Assembly: GCA_036733965.1 (NCBI GenBank)
Contig: DAIMZL010000025.1
Span: forward strand, 1-32,992
Direction: 5' to 3'
Length of the DNA stretch: 32,992 nt
Source: JAEXOD01 sp937930275
GTDB lineage: Bacteria; Bacteroidota; Ignavibacteria; Ignavibacteriales; Melioribacteraceae
Shown: piece after piece, positions 22,696-30,632 of the stretch
How the letters are laid out: the number at the start of each line of letters is the position of its first letter
Numbering within the stretch: position 1 is the stretch's first letter
Position numbers and translations under genes: made by a program
The notes under the pieces: model-generated
Told to the model about the DNA's origin: nothing
Database searches by the model: none
The model's input: only the letters and a program-made list of their open reading frames with translations

Positions 22696-24170
22696 TAATT
22701 GGAGCGGGAATAGGAGGTTTGGCTGCTGCCTTAAGACTTAGCAAAATTGGATATGAAGTATCTGTTTTTGAAAAGAGTAATAATGCAGGCGGAAAAGCTA
22801 ACGAGTTTAATATTAACGGGTTTAGATTTGACACCGGACCTTCTTTATTTACTATGCCTTGGGTTTTGGAAGACCTATTCAATTTCTTAAATTTAGATAT
22901 AAGTAAATTTATTAAGTATAATAAACTTGATATTTTGTGTAAGTACTTTTATCCGGATAAAACGGTTATAAATGCCTATTCGGATAAAAATAAATTTATT
23001 GAAGAGATGACTTTAAAAACAGTAGATAAAAGAGAAAATTTTGAAAAATATTTTAATTATACAAAATCTATTTACGATTTAACGAATAAAATATTTCTGG
23101 AAAACAGTCTTTCGGAAACAAGTACTTTCCTAAATTGGAATGCATTTAATTCACTATTAAATTTACATAAAATTGATACAAGCCGTACAATGGCTAAGGC
23201 AAACGCAAAATATTTTAATGATAGTAAAACCCTTCAAATATTTAATAGATATGCAACCTATAACGGAAGCTCACCATTTAAGGCTCCGGCAACGTTAAAT
23301 ATTATTTCGCATGTGGAAAATGAAAAAGGGGGTTTTTTTATTGAAGGAGGTATGTATAAATTAATTAGTGCATTAACTGATTTATCCATTAAATCAGGTA
23401 TTAAATTTTTCTATAATTCTGAAGTGAAAAGTATTAAAGTATTACATAACAAAATAATAGGAATTAACATTTATAAAGAAAATGAGGAAATATTTGTACC
23501 GTCAAACATTGTAGTATCAAATTCCGATGTGCTAAATACATATAAAAATTTATTGGATGTAAAAGATATAAATAAAATTACTAAGTACGAAAGACTTGAA
23601 GCATCAAGTTCCGCCATTGTGTTTTATTGGGGAATTAAAGGAAAATTTAAGGAATTAAACTTGCATAACATTTTGTTTTCGGAAGATTATACAAAAGAAT
23701 TTTCAGAATTATTTGATTTGAAAGTAGTGCCGGAAGATCCGACAGTATATATTTATATTTCTTCTAAACAGTCAAAAAATGATGCACCCGAATGTTGTGA
23801 AAATTGGTTTGTGATGGTTAATTCACCGAATAACGAAGGGCAAAATTGGGAGTACGAGTTAAAACAAACAAGAAAAAGTATTATATCTAAGATTAATAAA
23901 ACTTTAAATATAAATATATCAGATTATATTTTGTTTGAGAAAACATTAACTCCCGAAAACATTGAATTTTTAACCGATAGTTATAAAGGGAGCTTATACG
24001 GAATAGCATCCAATAACAAGATGGCTGCGTTTTTAAGAGAGCAAAATAGATCAAAAAAGTACAAGGGGCTTTATTTTGTAGGAGGTAGCGTGCATCCGGG
24101 CGGCGGAATTCCCTTGGTTATGTTGTCTGCAAAAATTGCAACCGAATTAATTAACAAGTACGAAAATTAA
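22677..24170 (+). CDS. crtD: CrtD/CrtI-family carotenoid desaturase
   Basis: A 497-residue paralogue of the first crt gene. It has the FAD motif IVIGAGIGGLAAALRLSK with FEKSNNAGGK, the FDTGPSLFTMPWVLEDLF segment, and the C-terminal signature LYFVGGSVHPGGGIPLVML. The GGSVHPGGGIP form and the preceding GSLYGIASN are characteristic of CrtD-like 3,4-desaturases, rather than CrtI (which in this window has GASTTPGTGLP). It probably adds a double bond to a carotenoid end group, with the cyclase giving monocyclic, further desaturated products. A hydroxylase or hydratase (CrtC) is not present here. It is the last gene of the operon. Confidence 0.85.
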   Translation: MEKKAIVIGAGIGGLAAALRLSKIGYEVSVFEKSNNAGGKANEFNINGFRFDTGPSLFTMPWVLEDLFNFLNLDISKFIKYNKLDILCKYFYPDKTVINAYSDKNKFIEEMTLKTVDKRENFEKYFNYTKSIYDLTNKIFLENSLSETSTFLNWNAFNSLLNLHKIDTSRTMAKANAKYFNDSKTLQIFNRYATYNGSSPFKAPATLNIISHVENEKGGFFIEGGMYKLISALTDLSIKSGIKFFYNSEVKSIKVLHNKIIGINIYKENEEIFVPSNIVVSNSDVLNTYKNLLDVKDINKITKYERLEASSSAIVFYWGIKGKFKELNLHNILFSEDYTKEFSELFDLKVVPEDPTVYIYISSKQSKNDAPECCENWFVMVNSPNNEGQNWEYELKQTRKSIISKINKTLNINISDYILFEKTLTPENIEFLTDSYKGSLYGIASNNKMAAFLREQNRSKKYKGLYFVGGSVHPGGGIPLVMLSAKIATELINKYEN

Positions 24171-24211
24171 TTAATTAAAAAATTATTTTTGTTACAAATA
24201 TTAATCAACCT

Positions 24212-24248
24212 GATTATTTCCTGCTTGATTTAAATCACATCCGTCTAT
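24212..24248. promoter_or_regulatory. Two palindromic operator-like sites (FNR/CRP-family-like)
   Basis: TAATCA-ACC-TGATTA (24212-24226) and TTGAT-TTAA-ATCAC (24235-24248, core TGATTTAAATCA is a perfect 12-base palindrome) lie 9 bases apart. The second matches the FNR box TTGAT-N4-ATCAA except for the last base. Allowing for the false gap, they lie ~60 bases before the DUF116 gene, where a regulator of the CRP/FNR family could act. Confidence 0.5.
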
Positions 24249-24455
24249 TTTAATGAAACATATTTTCTTCAAATTCGACTAAATAGTAAAAGAACTTAGA
24301 NNNNNNNNNNNNNNNNNNNNNNNNNNNNNNNNNNNNNNNNNNNNNNNNNNNNNNNNNNNNNNNNNNNNNNNNNNNNNNNNNNNNNNNNNNNNNNNNNNNN
24401 TATTTTAATGAAACATATTTTCTTCAAATTCGACTAAATAGTAAAAGAACTTAGA
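24246..24455. repeat. 55-base duplicated contig ends around a 100-N gap (false gap)
   Basis: Bases 24246-24300 and 24401-24455 are identical over 55 bases with N 24301-24400 between. As at 10463-10672 this is an unmerged contig overlap, so the true intergenic distance between crtD and the DUF116 gene is about 137 bases and nothing is missing. Confidence 0.93.
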
Positions 24456-24462
24456 AATTTGT

Positions 24463-25611
24463 ATGAAATATTTAACCTATAATTTAGAAAAAGAAATAAC
24501 CGGGAAAGATTATTACACCCATATTCAAAAATTTGTAGATGAGTTTATAAACGATTTGCCTAAAGGCTTTAAGTCAATTTTAGGGGATTATAAATTATTT
24601 GTTACGGGTAATAAAATTGAAGATTTAAGAACAAATTATGAATACATTTATGATTTGTTGTTTATAGGAGTGGCTTATAAAACATACCTTCCAAATGCTT
24701 TAAGAATAAACAAGCTTAAAACAATTATTTTTACAAAATTAATAAAACTTAGAAAAGTTAACGGTTATACAAAAGAAGTTAGTGACAGAATAAGGGGCAT
24801 TTTAACGACCTGGTTTTTATCAGAAACACAAATTCCGGATGAATTTTATAACATAGATAATGATTTTGAATTATTGGAGATGTGGTTAGAGGCAACTAAT
24901 GAGTTTAAAGAGGAAGTAAAACGGTTGAGAATATTCATTAATTATCTAAAACAAAAAGATGAATTTGAAAAGGAAGAGATAATTGAAAAGTTAATAAAAG
25001 TTACCGATTCTTTTATTGAAAAAGGGGAAAAAGAATTATCGGTTTACACAAAAAACGTAAATAAATTTATTGAGGAAAATATAAATAATTATAAATGGAA
25101 AGAAGACTATATTTTTTGCGGTAGAAAAGAAGTTGAATATCATTTAAGTATGGCAGGTGCGGAATTACTTAATAGAGCATTTAAACAAAAATATAAACAA
25201 ACTAAAAAACGTGCGTTATTATTACCCGCATGCATGAGAGAAAAATCTGCAGAGTTGTGCAATGCTAAAAAAATGGGGTTAGACTTTTTATGTACGGGCT
25301 GCTCAAATACTTGCAAAATTAACAGTATTAAAAAGCAAGTTAAAGAATATGACTGCGATACATATATTATTCCGCATTCATCTGACTTTTCAAATTGGCT
25401 AAAAAAATGGGAAAATACTACGGAAATTGGCGTTATAGGTGTTGCTTGTCCGCTTAATTTAATGCAAGGTGGCTTAGAGCTACGTGCATTAAATATTCCT
25501 TCGCAGTGTGTTTTATTGGATTATTGCGGGTGTAAAAATCATTGGTGCAAAGAAGGAATAGCGACAGGTATTAATAATACCCAACTATTAAGTACGGTAA
25601 AAATAGCTTAA
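24463..25611 (+). CDS. Cysteine-rich DUF116 protein with long helical N-terminal part
   Basis: A 382-residue protein. The C-terminal half (from ~245) is a DUF116 domain: ALLLPACMREKSAELC, LCTGCSNTCKI, the VIGVACPLNLMQGG segment and QCVLLDYCGCKNHWC. Twelve cysteines lie between 219 and 362 (219, 257, 266, 277, 280, 284, 298, 329, 349, 355, 357, 362), including CxxCxxxC and CxC. This suggests a metal or iron-sulfur site. The N-terminal ~210 residues are predicted helical and carry no known motif, which makes the protein longer than a bare DUF116. No signal peptide is seen. Function of the family is unknown. Confidence 0.85.
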   Translation: MKYLTYNLEKEITGKDYYTHIQKFVDEFINDLPKGFKSILGDYKLFVTGNKIEDLRTNYEYIYDLLFIGVAYKTYLPNALRINKLKTIIFTKLIKLRKVNGYTKEVSDRIRGILTTWFLSETQIPDEFYNIDNDFELLEMWLEATNEFKEEVKRLRIFINYLKQKDEFEKEEIIEKLIKVTDSFIEKGEKELSVYTKNVNKFIEENINNYKWKEDYIFCGRKEVEYHLSMAGAELLNRAFKQKYKQTKKRALLLPACMREKSAELCNAKKMGLDFLCTGCSNTCKINSIKKQVKEYDCDTYIIPHSSDFSNWLKKWENTTEIGVIGVACPLNLMQGGLELRALNIPSQCVLLDYCGCKNHWCKEGIATGINNTQLLSTVKIA

Positions 25612-25634
25612 TAAAAAAACTAATATAATAAAAA

Positions 25635-25985
25635 ATGGACTATATAAACGATATTCTTAACGCTGAAAGAATGTTAGTTAGCAACACTGTAAGAACTAAT
25701 AATGCTTTAATTGAGGAATTACTTTCCGAAAATTTTGTTGAATATTGTAGCAGCGGTAAAGTGTACCGCTATAAAAGCGGTGATGTATTCGCTCCGTTAA
25801 AAAACGAAATTGAAATTTATGATTTTGAAGTAAAGCAATTATCCTTAAATATATTTTTGGTAAATTATAAAACACATGAAATAGAAAACGATGTTGTAAT
25901 ACGTACTACCCTTCGTAGTTCTATATGGCAAAAAGTAAACACAAGTTATAAAATTCTATTTCACCAAGGCACTAATATTAACTAA
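25635..25985 (+). CDS. DUF4440 / NTF2-like small protein
   Basis: The 116-residue protein fits the DUF4440 branch of the NTF2-like (cystatin-like cone) fold. It has an N-terminal helix, ELLSENFVEYCSSGKVYRY (family: 'LLSDDFVEFGSSG'), a central strand with IYDFEVKQL, and the diagnostic C-terminal RSSIWQKVN...ILFHQGT. Such proteins are small-molecule-binding or isomerase-like, often of unknown role. It lies 23 bases after the DUF116 gene and has no clear ribosome-binding site. Its stop overlaps the end of the convergent sigma-54 regulator gene by 4 bases (25982-25985), and no terminator separates them. Confidence 0.85.
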   Translation: MDYINDILNAERMLVSNTVRTNNALIEELLSENFVEYCSSGKVYRYKSGDVFAPLKNEIEIYDFEVKQLSLNIFLVNYKTHEIENDVVIRTTLRSSIWQKVNTSYKILFHQGTNIN

Positions 25986-28120
25986 TTTATATTAAAGTTA
26001 ATTTCTTTTTTTATGCCCAATTTTCGTATTTTGCTGCCGAGCGTTTTACCGTTAATTCCCAATAATTCCGAAGCACTATTTTTTCCGGTAATTTTCCCAT
26101 TCGCTTTTTTTAATGCTAAGACAATATGTTGTTTTTCAATTTCAGTTAAAGTAGCAAAGTCTTCTTCTTGCAAGCTTGAATTAGTGTGAATTGACTTAAA
26201 AAAATTCTCAAAATTTATATTTTCACCTTTAGAAATTATTATCGAGCGTTCAATTAAGTGTTCAAGTTCACGTATGTTACCGGGCCAATTGTATTCGGTT
26301 AATAATTCCAAATCTGTTTTTTTTATTGATTTAACATTGCTTCCTATTCGCTTGGAATAGATGTTAATAAAATGTTTGACTAAAGCGGGAATGTCTTCTT
26401 TCCTTTCTTTTAAAGACGGTACAAAAATAGGAAATACGTTTAGCCTAAAATATAAATCTGAACGGAATCTTCCGTTGGCTATCTCTTTTTCAAGGTTTCT
26501 ATTAGTAGCTGCAATAATCCTAACATCGCTTTTAATTGTTTGTTTTCCGCCAATTCGTTCAAATGTTTTTGTTTGAATTACACGTAAAAGTTTTGATTGC
26601 AATTCAATAGGCAATTCTCCTATTTCGTCTAAGAATATGGTTCCGCCGTCAGCAATTTCAAATTTGCCTATTTTCTTTTCAATAGCTCCGGTAAAACTTC
26701 CTTTTTCATGTCCAAATAATTCGGATTCTATTAATGTAGCCGGCAAGGCAGCACAATTTATGGTTATAAAAGCATTAGTTTTTCTTTTTGATAGATTGTG
26801 TATAGCTTTTGCAATAAGTTCTTTGCCCGTACCAGTTTCGCCTTGTATTAGAACCGTGGCATCTAAAGGGGCAACTTGTTCCACTTTGTTTAATGTTTTT
26901 TGTATAGCAGAGCTATTTCCGATAATTTCTTGAAAGATATTAGTTAAATTTATTTCTTCAATCAAATAACTTTTTTCCTGTTCAAGTTTTTTTGTTAGTA
27001 TAGTTATCTCTTCAAACATAAAAAAGAAACCGAGCAGCATTCCTACTTGAGGAAGTAAATAATAAGCAAGGTTAATTTCTTCATTGCTAAAATAAGAATC
27101 AATATCCGAATCAAATAAAAAATTATTTATTTGTTTTGATATTATCGGTTTTGTTCTGCCTAACACTAAATATAAATTTCCTTTTCCGGATAATATAAAT
27201 CGAATTATTATAAGGGAATTAATTGAGTAATTGGATTTCAATTTTGCCAAGAAAGTACTTTTTTTACAAACTTGCTCTAATTTTTCTTCTCTAAACTCAA
27301 TAAAATATTCCTCGTAATTCTTAAAATATTTCCACATATTACTAAATGCGTTGCTAAGTTCGTTTGTGTTTTGAATGGTTTTATAATTATTTCCACTCGT
27401 CTTCAATTGACCGATAACAATACGTTTATCATAGTCGTTTGAACCCGCAAAAACTCCTATAAAATCTGTCGGAATCCACGTGTTTATTTCGGTTGCCATT
27501 AGATTCAGCAATTCTTCTTTTGCTAAAATTCTTGAAAGTAAATTGAATAGCTTATCTTGTATAGTTCTTTGCTTTTTACGGTAATCCAGCTCTTTTTTTT
27601 GCCTTCCTAAAAGAATAGTGGAAGCAAGTACCCGCGCAACTATTTTTAAATTTACTTCATCCGTATTATTAAAAATATTGCTTCGCGGAGAAAAAATAAA
27701 ATTACCCACTAATTCTTTTTTACAAATTAAAGGTATAACATAAACTTCCGAAATATCCGACTTTTTAATAATTTCGGATAAGTTTTGTTGATTTTCTTTT
27801 ATCTTTTTTAGAGATGCAAGTATTGACGAATTATATTTTATAATTTCGTTTTTTGGGGAAATAAAATGTAGCGGTAACATAGATAAGCTTATAGAATCGT
27901 ACCAAAAATTATCGATTGAAAATGATTTATTGTCGCTTACTATACCTACTCCAACACCCAATCTACTGCTAAGGTGATCAATAATTGCTAACCCTAAAAT
28001 TTTAAAATCAAAGGCATCGTTAATTCTCGAAAGCATAGAATTAAACAATAGATTATTGTTTTCGGTATTTTGAATAATGCTTAATAGATCATTAATAAGT
28101 TGTTCGTTTTGTGATCCCAT
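25982..28120 (-). CDS. Sigma-54-dependent activator, FhlA-like (GAF-AAA+-Fis)
   Basis: A 712-residue enhancer-binding protein. The N-terminal ~380 residues hold two GAF-like sensory regions. The AAA+ domain has Walker A GETGTGKE (427-434), the sigma-54 contact loop GSFTGA (474-479, a common variant of GAFTGA), Walker B TIFLDEI (494-500) and the arginine-finger region GRFRSDLYFRLN. A Fis-type helix-turn-helix ends the protein (GKNSASELLGINGKTLGSKI, ~680-700). The layout resembles FhlA. ATG at 28120 is chosen, with TTGAGG upstream. A 47-residue upstream extension from 28261 would be a translated AT-rich promoter region and is rejected. Divergent to an efflux operon with a sigma-54 promoter, its likely target. 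Confidence 0.92.
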   Translation of the reverse strand: MGSQNEQLINDLLSIIQNTENNNLLFNSMLSRINDAFDFKILGLAIIDHLSSRLGVGVGIVSDNKSFSIDNFWYDSISLSMLPLHFISPKNEIIKYNSSILASLKKIKENQQNLSEIIKKSDISEVYVIPLICKKELVGNFIFSPRSNIFNNTDEVNLKIVARVLASTILLGRQKKELDYRKKQRTIQDKLFNLLSRILAKEELLNLMATEINTWIPTDFIGVFAGSNDYDKRIVIGQLKTSGNNYKTIQNTNELSNAFSNMWKYFKNYEEYFIEFREEKLEQVCKKSTFLAKLKSNYSINSLIIIRFILSGKGNLYLVLGRTKPIISKQINNFLFDSDIDSYFSNEEINLAYYLLPQVGMLLGFFFMFEEITILTKKLEQEKSYLIEEINLTNIFQEIIGNSSAIQKTLNKVEQVAPLDATVLIQGETGTGKELIAKAIHNLSKRKTNAFITINCAALPATLIESELFGHEKGSFTGAIEKKIGKFEIADGGTIFLDEIGELPIELQSKLLRVIQTKTFERIGGKQTIKSDVRIIAATNRNLEKEIANGRFRSDLYFRLNVFPIFVPSLKERKEDIPALVKHFINIYSKRIGSNVKSIKKTDLELLTEYNWPGNIRELEHLIERSIIISKGENINFENFFKSIHTNSSLQEEDFATLTEIEKQHIVLALKKANGKITGKNSASELLGINGKTLGSKIRKLGIKKEINFNIN

Positions 28121-28142
28121 AACATACCTCAAGATATAAAAG

Positions 28143-28189
28143 TGCTTAAATAAAAGAAGTAAAATAAAGAAAATGCTTAAATATAAGCA
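28143..28189. promoter_or_regulatory. Upstream activator sites for the sigma-54 regulator (TGCTTA repeats)
   Basis: TGCTTA-AATA-TAAGCA (28174-28189) is a perfect 16-base inverted repeat. A half-degenerate copy, TGCTTAAATAAAAG, lies at 28143-28156, 31 bases upstream (three helical turns). Their centres are about 75 and 106 bases before the predicted start of the efflux operon, a normal distance for enhancer-binding protein sites. Confidence 0.65.
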
Positions 28190-28230
28190 ATAATTATTAA
28201 AAATATAACGAAATTTAATAAAATAATATA

Positions 28231-28246
28231 TGGCACTAATGTTGCA
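28231..28246 (+). promoter_or_regulatory. Sigma-54 (-24/-12) promoter of the efflux operon
   Basis: TGGCAC-TAATG-TTGCA matches the sigma-54 consensus TGGCAC-N5-TTGCW at every defined position, with GG and GC 12 bases apart. The predicted start is near 28257, 23 bases before the TTG start of the TolC-like gene. Confidence 0.85.
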
Positions 28247-28279
28247 AATATAATAAAACAAATTAACTTAGGAGTAAAA

Positions 28280-29674
28280 TTGAAATACAAGGCGGTAAAA
28301 AAAATTACGACATTTGCTTTTGTAGTATTAGCTATTATTTACGGTAGTTTAACTGCCGAAGAAAATAATACAAAATTATCTTTAGCCGAATGTATTAATT
28401 ATGCAAAACAAAATAACAGGGAAATAAAAAAAGCAATTTTAGAAGAGAATCAATCTTCAAGCAAAATAAAAGAGGTTATAGGTTCGGGACTTCCGCAAGT
28501 TACTTTAACGGGTAATATTGTAGATAACATTGAACTGCCTACTACTCTTTTTCCTATGGAATATTTTGGCGGAGCGAAAGGTACATTTATGGAATCGAAA
28601 ATGGGGGTGCAATACAACTATACGTTTAATCTTGAAGCAACTCAGATGATATTTAACGGCTCGTTTTGGATTGGGCTTGACGCTGCAAAATACTCAAACC
28701 AATATTATAGCCAAAATGTTACAAATACTGTTGAAGAAACAATATATAGTGTTGCCGTTGCATATTATAAAACAATTTCTGTTTATAAACAAAAAGAATT
28801 ACTAAATAAAAACAAACTTTTAATTGAAAAATCTTTATCGGATACTAAACTGATGTATGATAACGGTAAAGCAAAAATTGTAGATGTAGATAGGTTGAAT
28901 GTAAATTACAATAATATCAAATATCAAATAAAAAAGATAGAAGAGGCATTATCCTTATCATTAAACAACTTAAAATATTTAATGGGAATGGATGTAAAAA
29001 GCGAAATAGAACTACAGGACAATGAATTGCTGTCGGATCAGGATGAACCCAAGTTATTTAATGAATTTGAAGTTAAAGAAAACTTTAATATCCAAAACAG
29101 AGCCGATTATAAGATTTTGGGGACCGTTCTTGAATTACAAAAGCTTAATAGAGAAAATGTTTGGGCGCAGTATGTTCCTTCAATAACCGCATACGGTAGT
29201 TTTTCGTATCAAGGGTTGCGTAATAAATTTGATTTGTTTGATGCTGACAAAAAATGGTATAGCTTTTATTCTGTCGGTTTACGGATGCGCTTTCCTTTAT
29301 TTACGGGAGGACAAACTTTAGCTAAAGACGAACAAGCTATGTTAGAAATTGAAAAGGTTAAGCAAGATATAGCTAATGCAGAAAACGGTATTAATATGCA
29401 GGTAGATAACGCTGCCGATAAGTTAAAAACGGCGCTTGAAAATGCTAAAATAAATTATCAAAATATGGAATTGGCTAAAAAAGTTTTAGATGATACTATT
29501 CTTGAATATAAAGAAGGAGTTACTAATGCATTGTTTTTAGTGGATTCCGAAACTAAATTAAGAGAAGCACAGACAAATTTTACAAATTCCTTGCTTGAAT
29601 TATATATTGCAAAATTAGATATTGAAAAAGCTAAAGGAACTATATCAAATTATTTAAACGAAAATGTGAAATAA
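28280..29674 (+). CDS. TolC-family outer-membrane efflux protein (TTG start)
   Basis: A 464-residue TolC/OprM-type channel. Residues 1-25 form a signal peptide (TTFAFVVLAIIYGSLTAEE at its end). The mature part has two repeats of the outer membrane efflux pattern, with long coiled-coil helices (for example LSLAECINYAKQNNREIKKA and, in the second half, ALENAKINYQNMELAKKVLD) and YKEGVTNALFLVDSETKLRE near the end. It forms the exit duct of a tripartite efflux pump with the next two genes. The start is TTG (28280-28282), preceded by GGAG 5 bases upstream; no better ATG exists nearby. Transcribed from the sigma-54 promoter at 28231-28246. Substrate not known. Confidence 0.92.
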   Translation: MKYKAVKKITTFAFVVLAIIYGSLTAEENNTKLSLAECINYAKQNNREIKKAILEENQSSSKIKEVIGSGLPQVTLTGNIVDNIELPTTLFPMEYFGGAKGTFMESKMGVQYNYTFNLEATQMIFNGSFWIGLDAAKYSNQYYSQNVTNTVEETIYSVAVAYYKTISVYKQKELLNKNKLLIEKSLSDTKLMYDNGKAKIVDVDRLNVNYNNIKYQIKKIEEALSLSLNNLKYLMGMDVKSEIELQDNELLSDQDEPKLFNEFEVKENFNIQNRADYKILGTVLELQKLNRENVWAQYVPSITAYGSFSYQGLRNKFDLFDADKKWYSFYSVGLRMRFPLFTGGQTLAKDEQAMLEIEKVKQDIANAENGINMQVDNAADKLKTALENAKINYQNMELAKKVLDDTILEYKEGVTNALFLVDSETKLREAQTNFTNSLLELYIAKLDIEKAKGTISNYLNENVK

Positions 29675-29691
29675 ATTAGAGAAATTATAAA

Positions 29692-30619
29692 ATGAAAAAA
29701 AAGATTGTAGTAATAACAATTGTATTAGTAGCCATTGCATTAATAACAACAAAATTAGTGGCAAATAAAACAGTAATTGAAAAAAACAAAGTATTAAAAA
29801 AAGATAACGCAACTTCGGTTTCTATAGCAAAAGTATTATTAAAAGAAATGGATACGGAACTAAAATCAACCGGTGTTACGGTTGCAAATCAAGAAGTAAT
29901 AATAAAATCGGAAACTTCAGGTCAAATTACAAATGTCAATTTTAATCTTGGAGAATACATAAACAAGGGAAAAATTTTAGTTAACATCGATGATAAATTG
30001 GCAGATTTAAACTTGAAGCAAGCCGAACTTAACATGAAAAGATTTTTGGATGAATACCAAAAAACAAAAAACTTATTTGATGGGAATGCAACAACGGAAA
30101 CGAAACTTAGAGATGCAAAAATAGATTATGAAAGAGCTAAATTAAGTTATGAACAAGCNNNNNNNNNNNNNNNNNNNNNNNNNNNNNNNNNNNNNNNNNN
30201 NNNNNNNNNNNNNNNNNNNNNNNNNNNNNNNNNNNNNNNNNNNNNNNNNNNNNNNNNNGGGGAAAGTTAGTTTCGTAAGCCAACAAGGAGATAATGCACA
30301 TAATTATCCGGTAGAAATAATAATTAATAACTCAAAAGTAAATCAATTAAAAGCAGGAACTTTTGTAGATGTTACTTTTGATTTTCCTTCTTCTATACAA
30401 TCAAAAATTATTCCTCGTATAGCTTTAGTCGGAAGTATAAAAAATGCTAAAGTATATTCAATTATAAACGGAAAAGCAGTGCTTAAACCTATTATAATCG
30501 GACGAGATTTAGGTGATTACTTAGAAGTAAAAAGCGGATTGAACGAAGATGAACTTGTTGTAACAACGGGACAAATAAATTTATCTGATAATACACCAGT
30601 AAAAATATTAAACAAATAA
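29692..30619 (+). CDS. RND efflux periplasmic adaptor (membrane-fusion protein), interrupted by gap
   Basis: Two fragments of one adaptor. The left part (29692-30158, ~155 residues) has an N-terminal membrane anchor (KIVVITIVLVAIALITT), a lipoyl half-motif (SETSGQITNVNFNLGEYINKGKIL is split here as SETSGQITNVNF then GEYINKGKILVNIDD) and the start of the alpha-hairpin. The right part (first full codon 30260, ~119 residues) has the beta-barrel and membrane-proximal end (FVSQQGDNAHNYPVEI, AGTFVDVTFDF, LVVTTGQINLSDNTPV). About 60-75 residues between are lost. The two parts are in different frames only because the N run has an arbitrary length. The adaptor joins the RND pump to the TolC-like channel. 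Confidence 0.88.
30159..30258. other. Assembly gap of 100 N with real coding sequence missing
   Basis: Exactly 100 N, with no duplicated flanks. The adaptor gene must continue through it, and comparison with the usual order of adaptor domains suggests that roughly 180-230 bases are missing. Confidence 0.85.
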
Positions 30620-30632
30620 TTGAGGAATAAAA

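Noticed and set aside
28121..28261. A 47-residue N-terminal extension of the sigma-54 activator with a possible membrane helix.
   Set aside because: It is translated from the promoter region with TGCTTA repeats and the sigma-54 promoter, is Ile/Phe/Tyr-rich as AT-rich DNA gives, and a good TTGAGG precedes the ATG at 28120.
30149..30619. A frameshift in the adaptor gene, because the parts lie in different frames.
   Set aside because: The N run has an arbitrary length of 100, so the frame across it has no meaning.
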